Shown in pieces: positions 15,273-23,584 of a DNA stretch of 34,760 nt. The position numbers were made by a program, and so were the translations under genes. Under the pieces are notes generated by a model. That model worked only from the letters and a program-made list of their open reading frames with translations. It had not been told where the DNA came from and did no database searches. Location of the stretch: positions 1-34,760 of the forward strand of contig JAYVQG010000085.1 in assembly GCA_043757025.1 (NCBI GenBank), in the 5' to 3' direction. Source of the stretch: Limnoglobus sp043757025. Its GTDB lineage: Bacteria > Planctomycetota > Planctomycetia > Gemmatales > Gemmataceae. The first letter of the stretch is position 1. Each line of letters starts with the position of its first letter.

Positions 15273-17414
15273 CTATTCGTCGTCGTCTGCTTTCAACTCG
15301 GCTTTGGCCACGATCTGCTGTTGGACGCTCGCGGGGACGGGGTCGTAGTGGCTCAGTTCCATCGAGTACGAGCCGTGGCCTTGCGTCAACCCGCTGAGCA
15401 CGGCGGCGTAACGCGACACCTCGGAGAGTGGGGCGCGGGCGTGGATGATCGTGGCATCGGTGGAGAGCGTTTCCTGATTCTCGATGTGGGCCCGTCGCGT
15501 CGGCAGGTCGCCCAACACCGCGCCGGTGTACTTCGTGGGGATCGTGATTTCGAGCTTCACGACCGGTTCGAGTAACGACGGTTGTGCCATCAGGAACGCC
15601 TTCTTGAACGCCTGCCGGGCGGCGGTTTTGAATGCGGCATCGGACGAATCGACGTCGTGATACTTCCCGAAGTGGACCTCCACCGCGACATCCTGAATGC
15701 GGTACCCGGCCAGTACGCCGCGCTCCATCATCTCCTTGCAACCCTTCTCGATGGCAGGCAGAAAGTTGTTCGGAATCGTGCCGCCGACGATGTGGTCGAC
15801 GATCGCGAAGTTCATCAGCGGGTCGTAGTGGACCGCACGCATTTTCTCGAAGTTCGACTTGTTCGCGAAGTTCGCTTCGAGTTGTTCCTGCGTCTTGATC
15901 TCGCGCGGCAACGGGTACAACCGCATGTGAACTTCGGCGAACTGCCCGCGGCCGCCGGTCTGCTTCTTGTGCTTGTAATCGGCCTCCGCCTTCGCGCCGA
16001 TCGTCTCGCGATATGGAACCTTCGGCTCCTTCGTAATCACGTCGAGATCGTAGCGATGCTTCAACCGTTCCTGCACGACATCGAGGTGCAATTGGCTGAC
16101 GCCGCACATCACCATTTCGTGCGTCTGCGGGTCGTGCGTGATCTTCACCGTCATGTCTTCTTCGGCGATTTTGTGCAAACCCGCGGCAATCTTTTGCTCG
16201 TCGCCGCGATGTTTCGGCGTGACCGCGACGCCGTACATCGGCACGGGAAAGTGCATGTCGGCGACCATCGGTGCATCGGCCCGGAAAGCGATCGTATCGC
16301 CGATGTGCAAGCCATCGACTTTCGACACGGCCACGATGTCCCCCGGCACTGCTTCGTGAATCGGCACGTGCGTTTTGCCGTTCATCTGAAGCAACTGGCC
16401 GACGCGAATCGATTTGCCGTTGTTCAAGTCGATGATCGTGTGGTTCGGCGTCAGCACGCCGGAGAGTACGCGAATAAAACTCAGGTGCCCGACGTAGCGA
16501 TCGTTGACAACCTTGAAGACGTGCCCGAGGAATTCGGATGCCTCCGTCGGCTCGGCGAGCTTCGTCGTGCCATTCGAGCCGAACGATAATCCTTCGAGTT
16601 TCTTACGGCTGACACTCGGCGACAGGCCGTACTTTTCGAGTGCCTCGAGGAGTTCCTTGATGCCGCGATCGCGCTTCGCCGACGTGCAGAAAATCGGAAC
16701 GACATAGCCCGCGAGCAAGCAGCGCGGCAACGCCTCTTCGAGTTCCGCATCGCTGATCGTGCCGTCGTTGAGATACTTGTCCAGAAGCAGTTCGTTCACT
16801 TCTACGACGGCTTCGATGAGCTGCGTCCGGGCTTCGCGCTGATCGTATGGGAACGTCGTCGGTACGTTCGTCGGCTTGTGGACGATGTCGATGACGCCGG
16901 AGAAATTGGCACCGAGATTGTTCGGCATGTTGAACAGCACGCAGTTCTTGCCGAACGCTTCGCGGATCGAATCGACGACGCTGGAAAATTGCACGCCGTC
17001 CGCGTCGATCTTGTTGATGACGAACGCCCGTGCGAGGCCGCGTTTGCCGGCTTCGAAGAACATCCGCCGCGTATCGACTTCGATGCCGTTCACCGCTGAC
17101 ACCACGATGACAGCAGTCTCGACGGCGGACATCGCTTCGAGTGCCGCACCGATGAAATCGGGCGTGCCGGGCGTGTCGAGGATGTTCAGGTGTTTGCCGC
17201 CGTGGTCGGCGTGCAGGACGTGCGTATCGATGCTGAAGTGGTGGCGCTTTTCGTCTTCGTCGATGTCGCCCGCCGAAGTGCCATCGTCGACGCTCCCGAG
17301 CCGATCGACCGCGTGGGCTTTGAATAGAAGTGCGTCGGCCAGGCTGGTTTTGCCCGCAGAACGATGCCCGACGAGCGCAATATCGCGCACGTCGTCGACC
17401 ATATGCTTGTTCAT
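15273..17414 (-). CDS. Elongation factor G-like GTPase (EF-G2 type)
   Basis: The 713-residue translation-factor GTPase has G1 GHRSAGKTS (16-24) in place of the usual AHIDAGKTT, a FSIDT switch region, G3 DTPGTPDF (80-87) and G4 NKID (134-137). The later EF-G domains are all present, including GGRGQFAEVHM and a C-terminal LTQGHGSYSMELSHYDPVP. The altered G1 and switch regions place it with the EF-G-like paralogues rather than the main FusA. Its role in translation is not settled in that group. ATG at 17414 follows GGGAGG at ideal spacing. The upstream in-frame start at 17462 adds 16 residues without support. It lies downstream of hisA on the same strand. Confidence 0.9.
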   Translation of the reverse strand: MNKHMVDDVRDIALVGHRSAGKTSLADALLFKAHAVDRLGSVDDGTSAGDIDEDEKRHHFSIDTHVLHADHGGKHLNILDTPGTPDFIGAALEAMSAVETAVIVVSAVNGIEVDTRRMFFEAGKRGLARAFVINKIDADGVQFSSVVDSIREAFGKNCVLFNMPNNLGANFSGVIDIVHKPTNVPTTFPYDQREARTQLIEAVVEVNELLLDKYLNDGTISDAELEEALPRCLLAGYVVPIFCTSAKRDRGIKELLEALEKYGLSPSVSRKKLEGLSFGSNGTTKLAEPTEASEFLGHVFKVVNDRYVGHLSFIRVLSGVLTPNHTIIDLNNGKSIRVGQLLQMNGKTHVPIHEAVPGDIVAVSKVDGLHIGDTIAFRADAPMVADMHFPVPMYGVAVTPKHRGDEQKIAAGLHKIAEEDMTVKITHDPQTHEMVMCGVSQLHLDVVQERLKHRYDLDVITKEPKVPYRETIGAKAEADYKHKKQTGGRGQFAEVHMRLYPLPREIKTQEQLEANFANKSNFEKMRAVHYDPLMNFAIVDHIVGGTIPNNFLPAIEKGCKEMMERGVLAGYRIQDVAVEVHFGKYHDVDSSDAAFKTAARQAFKKAFLMAQPSLLEPVVKLEITIPTKYTGAVLGDLPTRRAHIENQETLSTDATIIHARAPLSEVSRYAAVLSGLTQGHGSYSMELSHYDPVPASVQQQIVAKAELKADDDE

Positions 17415-17539
17415 GAAAACCTCCCGTGGGAAACGGGCCGCAGCAATTGCTGGGGCCTTCACCGCAGGTGGCTCACAGTGGCGCGAGCGGCACGTTCCGT
17501 CTGGAGAGGCGGTCGGTCGGGTGCGTCAGAGGAGTCGCC

Positions 17540-18277
17540 TTACATCGTTGCATCCTTCGAGTGTTGGGAACCGACTCGCACGGCTTCGCGCAAATCGATT
17601 GTATTTTCGTAGAGTGCCCGGCCGATGATGCAGCCGAACAACGCCATCGCTGACAGCCGGGTGACATCGGCCATGTTCGCGACGCCCCCCGATGCAATCA
17701 CGGGCAGTTTCATCGCGGCCTGCATCTCGGCGAGGCCGTCGAAGTTCGGCCCGCTCATCATGCCGTCTTTCGCGATGTCCGTGTAAACGACTGCGGCGAG
17801 TGGCGAACTTTCTACCCGTTTCGCGAGTTCCGTTGCCTTCGTACTCGACGTTTCGAGCCAACCTTCGGTCGCCACGTAACCGTTGCGGGCATCGACGCCG
17901 AGGACGATCCGGTCCGGGTAACGATCCGCCATCCGGCAGACCCAATCGGGATCTTGCAGCGCCCGCGTACCGAGTACCGCCCAGCGAACGCCCCACCCAA
18001 ACACCGTTTCCAGGTCTGCCTCGGTACGAATGCCACCGCCGAGTTGGCACGGCACACCGGCGGCACCCACGGCTTTGCGAATCGCATCGGCATTGACCGG
18101 CTTCCCCGCCTTCGCGCCGTCCAGATCGACGAGGTGAACGCGATCCGCCCCGCACTCGGCCCATTTCTTCGCGATGCTCGACGGGTCGTTCGAGAACACG
18201 GTTTCCTGCGCGTAGTCTCCCTGCCGAAGCCGCACGCACTGCCCGCCGAGAATATCGATAGCTGGATAAATGATCAT
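17540..18277 (-). CDS. hisA: Phosphoribosylformimino-AICAR ribotide isomerase HisA
   Basis: This is the histidine biosynthesis enzyme that isomerises ProFAR to PRFAR by an Amadori rearrangement, with a (beta/alpha)8 fold and 245 residues. The N-terminal AIDILGG carries catalytic D8 and LGVDAR carries the second catalytic Asp (D129). Phosphate-binding motifs are QLGGGIRT and the YTDIAKDGMMSGPN / ASGGV region. GGAG lies six bases before the ATG. No other his gene is in the window, so it is not in a his operon here. The EF-G-like gene follows after about 125 bp. Confidence 0.96.
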   Translation of the reverse strand: MIIYPAIDILGGQCVRLRQGDYAQETVFSNDPSSIAKKWAECGADRVHLVDLDGAKAGKPVNADAIRKAVGAAGVPCQLGGGIRTEADLETVFGWGVRWAVLGTRALQDPDWVCRMADRYPDRIVLGVDARNGYVATEGWLETSSTKATELAKRVESSPLAAVVYTDIAKDGMMSGPNFDGLAEMQAAMKLPVIASGGVANMADVTRLSAMALFGCIIGRALYENTIDLREAVRVGSQHSKDATM

Positions 18278-18687
18278 AAAAAACTCCGAAGCAAACGTTC
18301 GAGAAGCCGCTGTCTTATCGAGTCGGCTTCGCGTCGTCGTGGCGGAGTGGATTTACAAACAGCATCGTGACGGGTATCGATGTCAGATGCAAGCGGGTTC
18401 CCTATTATCTTCCGAAAGCGAGGTTTCGGTGGAGTTGCGACGCCTATCGTCGGCGTGTAACCGTCGAGTCTTTCCTCGCTCGAAATCGAACCGACGCGCT
18501 GCCCCTAAATTGAAAATCCGAACGGGATCGTCCAGTTTTCGATTGACGGCCACTGTCGTGCGGTTTTTAATAAGCTAGGTTGTACGAAGCGGTTTAGGCA
18601 TTTGGGGAACTATTCGCGTTCCCTCGCATCTAACCGCCGATTCGTCACGTGCTATTGAATCTCGACTCCGATCACCGGGAACAACTC
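18278..18687. other. 410-bp divergent intergenic region (hisA / exbB)
   Basis: This is the space between the divergent hisA and ExbB genes. It holds a good promoter for the ExbB operon at 18543-18571. The remaining sequence has short open frames only, without start signals or family resemblance, and no clear operator. A promoter for hisA should lie near 18290-18350 but none stands out. Confidence 0.5.
18543..18571 (+). promoter_or_regulatory. Sigma-70-like promoter of the ExbB operon
   Basis: TTGACG (18543-18548), 17-base spacer, TTTAAT (18566-18571): five of six matches in each box and ideal spacing. It lies about 115 bases upstream of the ExbB start, leaving a leader of about 110 bases. 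Confidence 0.6.
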
Positions 18688-19542
18688 ATGACTCGCTCGC
18701 TGCGTTCGTACGCCCCCTCTCTGCGGGCGTTGCTCGGGATTGCTTTCGCGCTGGTTGTCCTCTGTGCGTTTCCGAGCCTCGGTTTCGCTGAAGACGAACC
18801 CGCTCCCGTTAGCGGTGGGGCCAGCGAAAACAAGATGATCTTCATCATCCAGTCGATCGGCTGGGTATTCGGGGCCGTGCTCCTCGGTTGTTCGGTCTGG
18901 CTGATCGCCATCGTCGTACTGTTGTTCCTCGACCTCCGCATGAACAACGCAATTCCAGCGGGTTTCGTCGACGAGTTCACCGACATCGTCAACAAGCGGA
19001 AATTCAAAGAAGCCTACGATATGGCTCGCGGCGACCCGTCGATGCTCGGTCGCGTGCTCACCGCAGGCATGGCTCGCCTTCAGTACGGCATCGAAGACGC
19101 TCGCGATGCATCGCTGAATACGCTCGAAAGTATCAAGTCCGACAAGGACAGCAAAAATAACTACACCGCCGTGATCGCGTCGCTCGGGCCGATGCTCGGG
19201 CTGGTCGGTACGGTGTTCGGGATGATCGGTGCGTTCATGGAACTCGGCAAACCCGGTACGACGGCGAACCCCGCCGCATTGGCCTCGAACGTCGCCCACG
19301 CACTCTCGGTCACGCTCATCGGCATCGGGATTTCGGTACCGGCGATCACCTTCAATGCGTTCTTCCGCAACCGGATCACCCGCGTCTGTATGGATGTCGG
19401 CCACATTGCCGACGACCTGCTGACGCAGATGTACCACAACTCGAAGAAGCCTGGTGGCGGCGGTCCGAACCTTGCCGGACCGTCGGTGGCGACCGCGGCC
19501 CCCTCCGTTACGGCCGCGCCTTTGGCCCAACCGCCCCGTTAA
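18688..19542 (+). CDS. MotA/TolQ/ExbB proton channel protein
   Basis: The 284-residue inner-membrane protein is the core of proton-motive-force-driven complexes of the ExbBD/TolQR type. After a cleavable-looking N-terminal hydrophobic segment (LLGIAFALVVLCAFPSLGFA) come a first membrane helix (about 52-80), a cytoplasmic domain, and two more helices containing GPMLGLVGTVFGMIGAF and LSVTLIGIGISVPAITF, the family hallmark. The C-terminal tail is Gly/Pro/Ala-rich. ATG at 18688 follows CGGGAA at good spacing; the earlier ATG at 18649 lacks this. It leads an operon with two ExbD genes. Confidence 0.92.
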   Translation: MTRSLRSYAPSLRALLGIAFALVVLCAFPSLGFAEDEPAPVSGGASENKMIFIIQSIGWVFGAVLLGCSVWLIAIVVLLFLDLRMNNAIPAGFVDEFTDIVNKRKFKEAYDMARGDPSMLGRVLTAGMARLQYGIEDARDASLNTLESIKSDKDSKNNYTAVIASLGPMLGLVGTVFGMIGAFMELGKPGTTANPAALASNVAHALSVTLIGIGISVPAITFNAFFRNRITRVCMDVGHIADDLLTQMYHNSKKPGGGGPNLAGPSVATAAPSVTAAPLAQPPR

Positions 19543-19595
19543 TCGAATGGCGACGGTGTGCGGATTTCCTCCTCGCGATCCAACGGTAGCCATCT

Positions 19596-20081
19596 ATGAG
19601 TCACGGTAGCGTCGAAAAGTGCGAACCGAACATGACGCCGATGCTCGACCTCGTGTTGCAGCTCGTCATGTTCTTCATGTTGTGCGCGAACTTCCTCATG
19701 GAAGATGTGAACCCGACGGTGAAACTGCCATCGGCGATTCAGGCGAAGCCGCTCGATAAAGCCGAAGAGTACGTGATTATTTTGAACGTCAACGACAAGG
19801 GGCACTTGTTGCTCGGTCGAGACAAAAAATCGGACACGCTGACGAACCGCATTCAAGTCACGAACTATATGAAGAGCAAGCACGACGCCGACGAGAACCG
19901 TCGCAAGAACGCCGAGAAGCGGGGGGTGCCCGAAGCCAAGTTGCCGAAGTTCTCGCTGATCGTGCTGCGTGCGCACGAGAACTGCACCTTCAAGCAGGTG
20001 AACGAGATTTTGCTCGCCTGCCAGTCGGCAGGGTATCAGGACATTCAGCTACGGGCGAAAGTGCAAACCGCAAGCCGGTGA
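19596..20081 (+). CDS. ExbD/TolR family protein, first copy
   Basis: The 161-residue protein has a short cytoplasmic start and one membrane helix with the family's essential Asp in MTPMLDLVLQLVMFFML. The periplasmic domain follows (VNPTVKLPSAIQAKPL, then VIILNVNDKGHLLLG and the final LACQSAGYQDIQLRAKV). It works with ExbB to harness the proton gradient. It lies 53 bp after ExbB. Its last codons are partly duplicated further downstream (20215-20240). Confidence 0.9.
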   Translation: MSHGSVEKCEPNMTPMLDLVLQLVMFFMLCANFLMEDVNPTVKLPSAIQAKPLDKAEEYVIILNVNDKGHLLLGRDKKSDTLTNRIQVTNYMKSKHDADENRRKNAEKRGVPEAKLPKFSLIVLRAHENCTFKQVNEILLACQSAGYQDIQLRAKVQTASR

Positions 20082-20265
20082 GAAGTTGTTTCCAAAGACC
20101 TGATCGACCACGGAAAACACGGATTTCACGGAAATGAAAACGCTGAGATGAAAATCCTTCACGACGTTTCCTGATGGAGTCGCTATCGTAGAATCGCGAA
20201 TAAAATCCTTAGTAGCGGGCGAAAGTACAAACCGCAAGCCACACTGTTTCCGTGTTTTCCGTGGT
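20051..20265. repeat. Repeat insertion between the two ExbD genes with a 26-bp duplication
   Basis: The end of the first ExbD gene (20051-20076) recurs at 20215-20240 with 24 of 26 bases equal. Between and after them lies a perfect 17-bp inverted repeat, ACCACGGAAAACACGGA at 20107-20123 and its complement at 20249-20265. This looks like a small element that entered at the gene end and duplicated its target, or a local duplication. Confidence 0.6.
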
Positions 20266-20297
20266 TCTCTTCAACGAATTAGTTTGGAAGACCGAAT

Positions 20298-20795
20298 ATG
20301 GTGAAGCGGCACAAATACTCGAATACCTTCGTCGAACCGGATCTGCCGATCACGCCGATGTTGGATATGTCGTTTCAGTTACTCGCGTTCTTCCTGATGA
20401 CGTTCAACCCTAGCCCGATCGAAGGGCATATGGATATGGCGTTGCCGAAGGAAGTGGGCGACGCCAACTCAAGTGTGGCTCCGCCACCCGACCCGACCAA
20501 GGAAGAACCCGAAGAGTTGACGGTGCAAGTCGATGCGACCGAGGCCGGTGCCATTGCCGACATCCGGCTCGGCTCGAAGAACACCAGCGCGCAGTCGCTC
20601 GGCTCGGATTCTGCGAAGTTGTTCAGCGCCCTCCAGGCTCGCCGGAAAGATATCGGCGATAAACCGGCGAAAGTTCGCCTCGAATGTGGCGATAACCTCA
20701 GTTACAAGCTACTCATTAAGCTGATGGACGAGATCACCCGTGCCGGATTCCGGCAAGTGGCACCGGCGCTGCAAGACGACCGCAAGAAAAAATAA
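20298..20795 (+). CDS. ExbD/TolR family protein, second copy
   Basis: The 165-residue protein has one membrane helix with the key Asp in ITPMLDMSFQLLAFFLMTF, then a Pro/Glu-rich linker (VAPPPDPTKEEPEELTV) and a periplasmic ExbD-type domain ending EITRAGFRQVAPAL. It is clearly different from the first ExbD, so the complex probably contains two ExbD types rather than one. GGAAG precedes the start. It follows the repeat insertion at 20082-20265. Confidence 0.9.
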   Translation: MVKRHKYSNTFVEPDLPITPMLDMSFQLLAFFLMTFNPSPIEGHMDMALPKEVGDANSSVAPPPDPTKEEPEELTVQVDATEAGAIADIRLGSKNTSAQSLGSDSAKLFSALQARRKDIGDKPAKVRLECGDNLSYKLLIKLMDEITRAGFRQVAPALQDDRKKK

Positions 20796-20865
20796 CGAAC
20801 GCCATCGACGGAACTTGGGAACCAACGGGGTGTTGCGGTCGTCCGATACTTTAAGGGAGGCACTC

Positions 20866-21825
20866 ATGTCTCAGAACGCCACCCCGAATCGACGACCGTC
20901 GGCCCGATCTGCTAGTCGTAACCTGTTGGTCGCACTCGGGATCGCTGCCGCCATCGCCTTCGGGGTCACTATCGCCGTCACCGCTCGCGCAGAACCGCCC
21001 ATTCCTGCGCCGTCTTCCCCATCTGCGACTGCGCCCTCTGCGACACCACAAACTACCCCGGTTCACCCAGACTCGGCTGCGAAGTATCAGATCGAAAAAG
21101 GTCTGGCAATGTTCGACGCGATCCGCGACGATTCGCCGTTCCACTGGACGTCGGTCGGACCGCGCGATGAAGCGAACCGGGCGATCGACGAACTCGAAGA
21201 GCGCGCGTACGACGAAGTCATCCGCCACGCGCGACAGTTCACAACCGCCGAACTCGAAAGCCATGCTCGACGCGACCTGACGTTCAAGGACTTGCACAAC
21301 GACGGCCGAAAGTCGTTCAAACTCGACCTCATCTACTTCGAAGGCCGCCTCAAACGACTCATGCGCCGCGACCCGACGCACATCCTGCAAGCCAGCGGCA
21401 TCACCGATGTTTACGAGGCCTGGATCTTTCCGAGAGGGCAGATCGAAGCGATCTGCGTGTTCACGACCGAACTGCCCGCTGGGCTGAAGCCGCAAAAGTC
21501 GGTCTCCGAAGAGATCGATGCGTGGGTCGGCATCGCGGGCTATTCGTTCAAGCTCATGCAGTACGAATCGCAGCAACTCGAAGCCAAGACCGGCAAGAAC
21601 AAGACGCGGCGGGCACCCGTACTCATGGGCCGTTCGCTGTCGATACTTCCCGACCCGCAGATGGACGGCGGACGTTCGTGGCGAGAATCGTTCATGCCGA
21701 TGGTTATCGGTATCGTGGCGACGCTCGGCTTGACTGTCGTCGGCCTCGCCTGGTGGTTCCGCCGCGGGGATCGCGTCGTCCGCCGTGGTATGGAAGAACG
21801 AAAACAACAAAACCCCTTCGAATAA
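20866..21825 (+). CDS. Membrane-anchored hypothetical protein of the ExbB operon
   Basis: The 319-residue protein has an N-terminal hydrophobic segment (about 19-38, LLVALGIAAAIAFGVTIAV) followed by a Pro/Ser/Ala-rich stretch. A mixed alpha/beta domain (about 70-260) includes ELEERAYDEVIRHARQFT and YFEGRLKRLMRRDPTH. A second membrane helix near the C-terminus (MVIGIVATLGLTVVGLAWWF) is followed by a basic tail. The bulk would face the periplasm. I do not recognise a family. AAGGGAGG six bases before ATG 20866 decides the start. Its place between ExbD and the toroid protein suggests a subunit of the same machine. Confidence 0.75.
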   Translation: MSQNATPNRRPSARSASRNLLVALGIAAAIAFGVTIAVTARAEPPIPAPSSPSATAPSATPQTTPVHPDSAAKYQIEKGLAMFDAIRDDSPFHWTSVGPRDEANRAIDELEERAYDEVIRHARQFTTAELESHARRDLTFKDLHNDGRKSFKLDLIYFEGRLKRLMRRDPTHILQASGITDVYEAWIFPRGQIEAICVFTTELPAGLKPQKSVSEEIDAWVGIAGYSFKLMQYESQQLEAKTGKNKTRRAPVLMGRSLSILPDPQMDGGRSWRESFMPMVIGIVATLGLTVVGLAWWFRRGDRVVRRGMEERKQQNPFE

Positions 21826-21869
21826 GGGGCGAAATATGTCGGTATCCTTTTCATGCAGGAGGGTTCGTC

Positions 21870-23453
21870 GTGGATGATCCAACGATCAATGATGCGAAAC
21901 AAGGAGCGGTGATTCACTTCGTCACGGGAGCCGAGGAAACCGCGCACGAACGCCTACTGAAGAAGCACCTACCGGCGTGGGTCATCAGCGGCGCGTTCCA
22001 CATCGTTATCCTCGTCAGCGCGATCCTCATCGGGATGCGTAACGGCGGCGACACGAAGGCGTCGGATGAGATCGTTCAAGCGATCGTCGACAAGCCCGCG
22101 AGCGAAGAAGAAGCCAAAGACCTGACCAATCCCGACATCGGCCTCGATTCGAGCCTCGCCGCCGCCGTCGAAGTCAATCGCGTCGAAGACAACAACGTCG
22201 ATGCGAAAGTTGTCGAAAACGAGCCGATTGGCGTCCAATCGGTCGAAACGACCGCGATCGATACCCCCGCGCCCGCCGGTATCGGTGACGGTGCGATACT
22301 CGGCATTGCTCCTGGCCTCGATGGACAAGTCCAAGGCGGCGATGGCGGTGCGATGGGGACCGGCGTGGCCGGTATGAAAGGCCGTAATTCGGGCGCGACC
22401 AAAACCAAGAACCTCAAGGAAGGTGGTGGCAACTCGGCAACCGAAGCCGCCGTGGCACGGGCGCTGATTTGGCTCGATAAACAGCAGAACAAGGCTAACG
22501 GTAGCTGGACTTACGACGGCTCGCACAAAACCGACGTCATCGCCGCGACCGGCATGGCGCTGCTGCCGTTCCTCGCCGCCGGGCAAACGCACAAGGACAG
22601 GGACAAGGACACGAAAGAAAACAAGTACAAGGTAACCGTCGAGAAAGCCCTCACGTTCATCGTCTCGCAACAACTGCCCGCCGGGAACTTCCGCGGCTCG
22701 GGTGGCATGTACTCGCACGCGATTGCGGCCATCGCGATCTGCGAAGCCTACGGCATGACCGGCGATAAGAGCAAGCTGCTTCTCCCCGCCAAGAAAGCGA
22801 TCGAATACATCATCAAAGCCCAGGGCAGCGATGGTAGCTGGGGCTATACCGCCGGGGCGAACGGCGACACCTCGATCGTCGGGTGGCAGATTCAAGCACT
22901 GCAATCGGCTCGCATGTGCAAAGACATCGGCGTGCCCCCACAAACGCTCGACAAGGCCAAGAAGTTCCTCGACAAAGTCGCCGAAGGCTCGAAGAAGTCC
23001 GCCTACGGTTACTCCGACAACAAGAGCACCAGCCCGACATTATCGTCGGTCGGCTTACTCTGCCGCTATTACGTCGATGGATGGGGACCAGTCCACCCCG
23101 GTATGGCCGATGGCGTCGATCGCCTCCGCAAACAGTGGATGCCGACCGAAACCCGCTTCGACATGTACTACTACTACTATGCCACGCAGATCATGCACTT
23201 CCACGAAGGCGATGTCTGGCACAAAGAGTGGAACCCGAAGATGCGCGACATGTTGCTGAAGCTGCAAACCAGCGGCAAAAACAACGACAAGCTCGACGGC
23301 AGTTGGGATCCGGACAAGAGCATGATCGGTAGCTCGTGCGGCCGCCTCGGCACCACCTGCCTCGCCACGCTCACGCTCGAAGTCTACTACCGCCACCTGC
23401 CGCTCTACAAGCGCGACACCGCAGGCCTCAAGGAACTCGAACGCGCCAAGTAG
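21870..23453 (+). CDS. TonB-like anchor fused to a terpenoid-cyclase-like toroid domain
   Basis: The 527-residue protein starts at GTG 21870, six bases after AGGAGGG (21857-21863). A short cytoplasmic start leads to one membrane helix (about 34-55) with S40-GAF-H44, the SxxxH pattern that TonB and TolA use to contact ExbB/TolQ. An acidic and then Gly-rich linker follows (about 60-185). Residues 190-515 form a squalene-hopene-cyclase-like alpha-toroid with repeats such as NGSWTYDG, DGSWGYTAGANGDTS and DGSWDPD, and TTCLATLTLEVYYRHLPLY. I see no DxDD cyclase motif, so it is probably not a cyclase. The position last in an ExbB-ExbD-ExbD operon supports an energy-transducing role. Confidence 0.8.
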   Translation: MDDPTINDAKQGAVIHFVTGAEETAHERLLKKHLPAWVISGAFHIVILVSAILIGMRNGGDTKASDEIVQAIVDKPASEEEAKDLTNPDIGLDSSLAAAVEVNRVEDNNVDAKVVENEPIGVQSVETTAIDTPAPAGIGDGAILGIAPGLDGQVQGGDGGAMGTGVAGMKGRNSGATKTKNLKEGGGNSATEAAVARALIWLDKQQNKANGSWTYDGSHKTDVIAATGMALLPFLAAGQTHKDRDKDTKENKYKVTVEKALTFIVSQQLPAGNFRGSGGMYSHAIAAIAICEAYGMTGDKSKLLLPAKKAIEYIIKAQGSDGSWGYTAGANGDTSIVGWQIQALQSARMCKDIGVPPQTLDKAKKFLDKVAEGSKKSAYGYSDNKSTSPTLSSVGLLCRYYVDGWGPVHPGMADGVDRLRKQWMPTETRFDMYYYYYATQIMHFHEGDVWHKEWNPKMRDMLLKLQTSGKNNDKLDGSWDPDKSMIGSSCGRLGTTCLATLTLEVYYRHLPLYKRDTAGLKELERAK

Positions 23454-23475
23454 TCAATACTCGATGTCCATTCGC

Positions 23476-23510
23476 AACAGCACAGACAATGTCTGTGCTG
23501 TTTGTCTTTC
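23476..23510 (+). terminator. Hairpin terminator at the end of the ExbB operon
   Basis: AACAGCACAGAC (23476-23487), loop AAT, and the perfect 12-bp complement (23491-23502), followed by TTTGTCTTTC. The T-rich side favours termination of + strand transcription 23 bases after the toroid gene, and it could also serve the convergent MoxR gene. Confidence 0.8.
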
Positions 23511-23516
23511 TGGCAA

Positions 23517-23560
23517 GAATTAGCCGCGACGCGCAGTCTTCGGAGCGGAGCGCGTCAACT
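23517..23560 (+). repeat. GAATTAGCCGCGACGCG dispersed repeat, copy A
   Basis: This segment starts GAATTAGCCGCGACGCGCAG and is related along about 44 bases to 34205-34250 (same orientation) and to the reverse complement of 34271-34314. It lies in the gap between the operon terminator and the MoxR stop. Confidence 0.75.
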
Positions 23561-23584
23561 ATCCGCACGAGCGTAACGGAGATG

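Noticed and set aside
15067..16107. 346-codon minus-strand frame over the EF-G-like gene's end
   Set aside because: Arg-rich shadow in an alternative frame; EF-G domain V is encoded in the true frame.
21522..21869. Upstream extension of the toroid gene
   Set aside because: It overlaps the previous gene in another frame; the AGGAGGG before GTG 21870 and the following anchor helix give a better start.
21870..23453. Active squalene-hopene cyclase or prenyltransferase
   Set aside because: The toroid repeats are present but no DxDD catalytic motif was seen, and the protein has a TonB-like anchor in an ExbB operon, so a hopanoid enzyme is unlikely.
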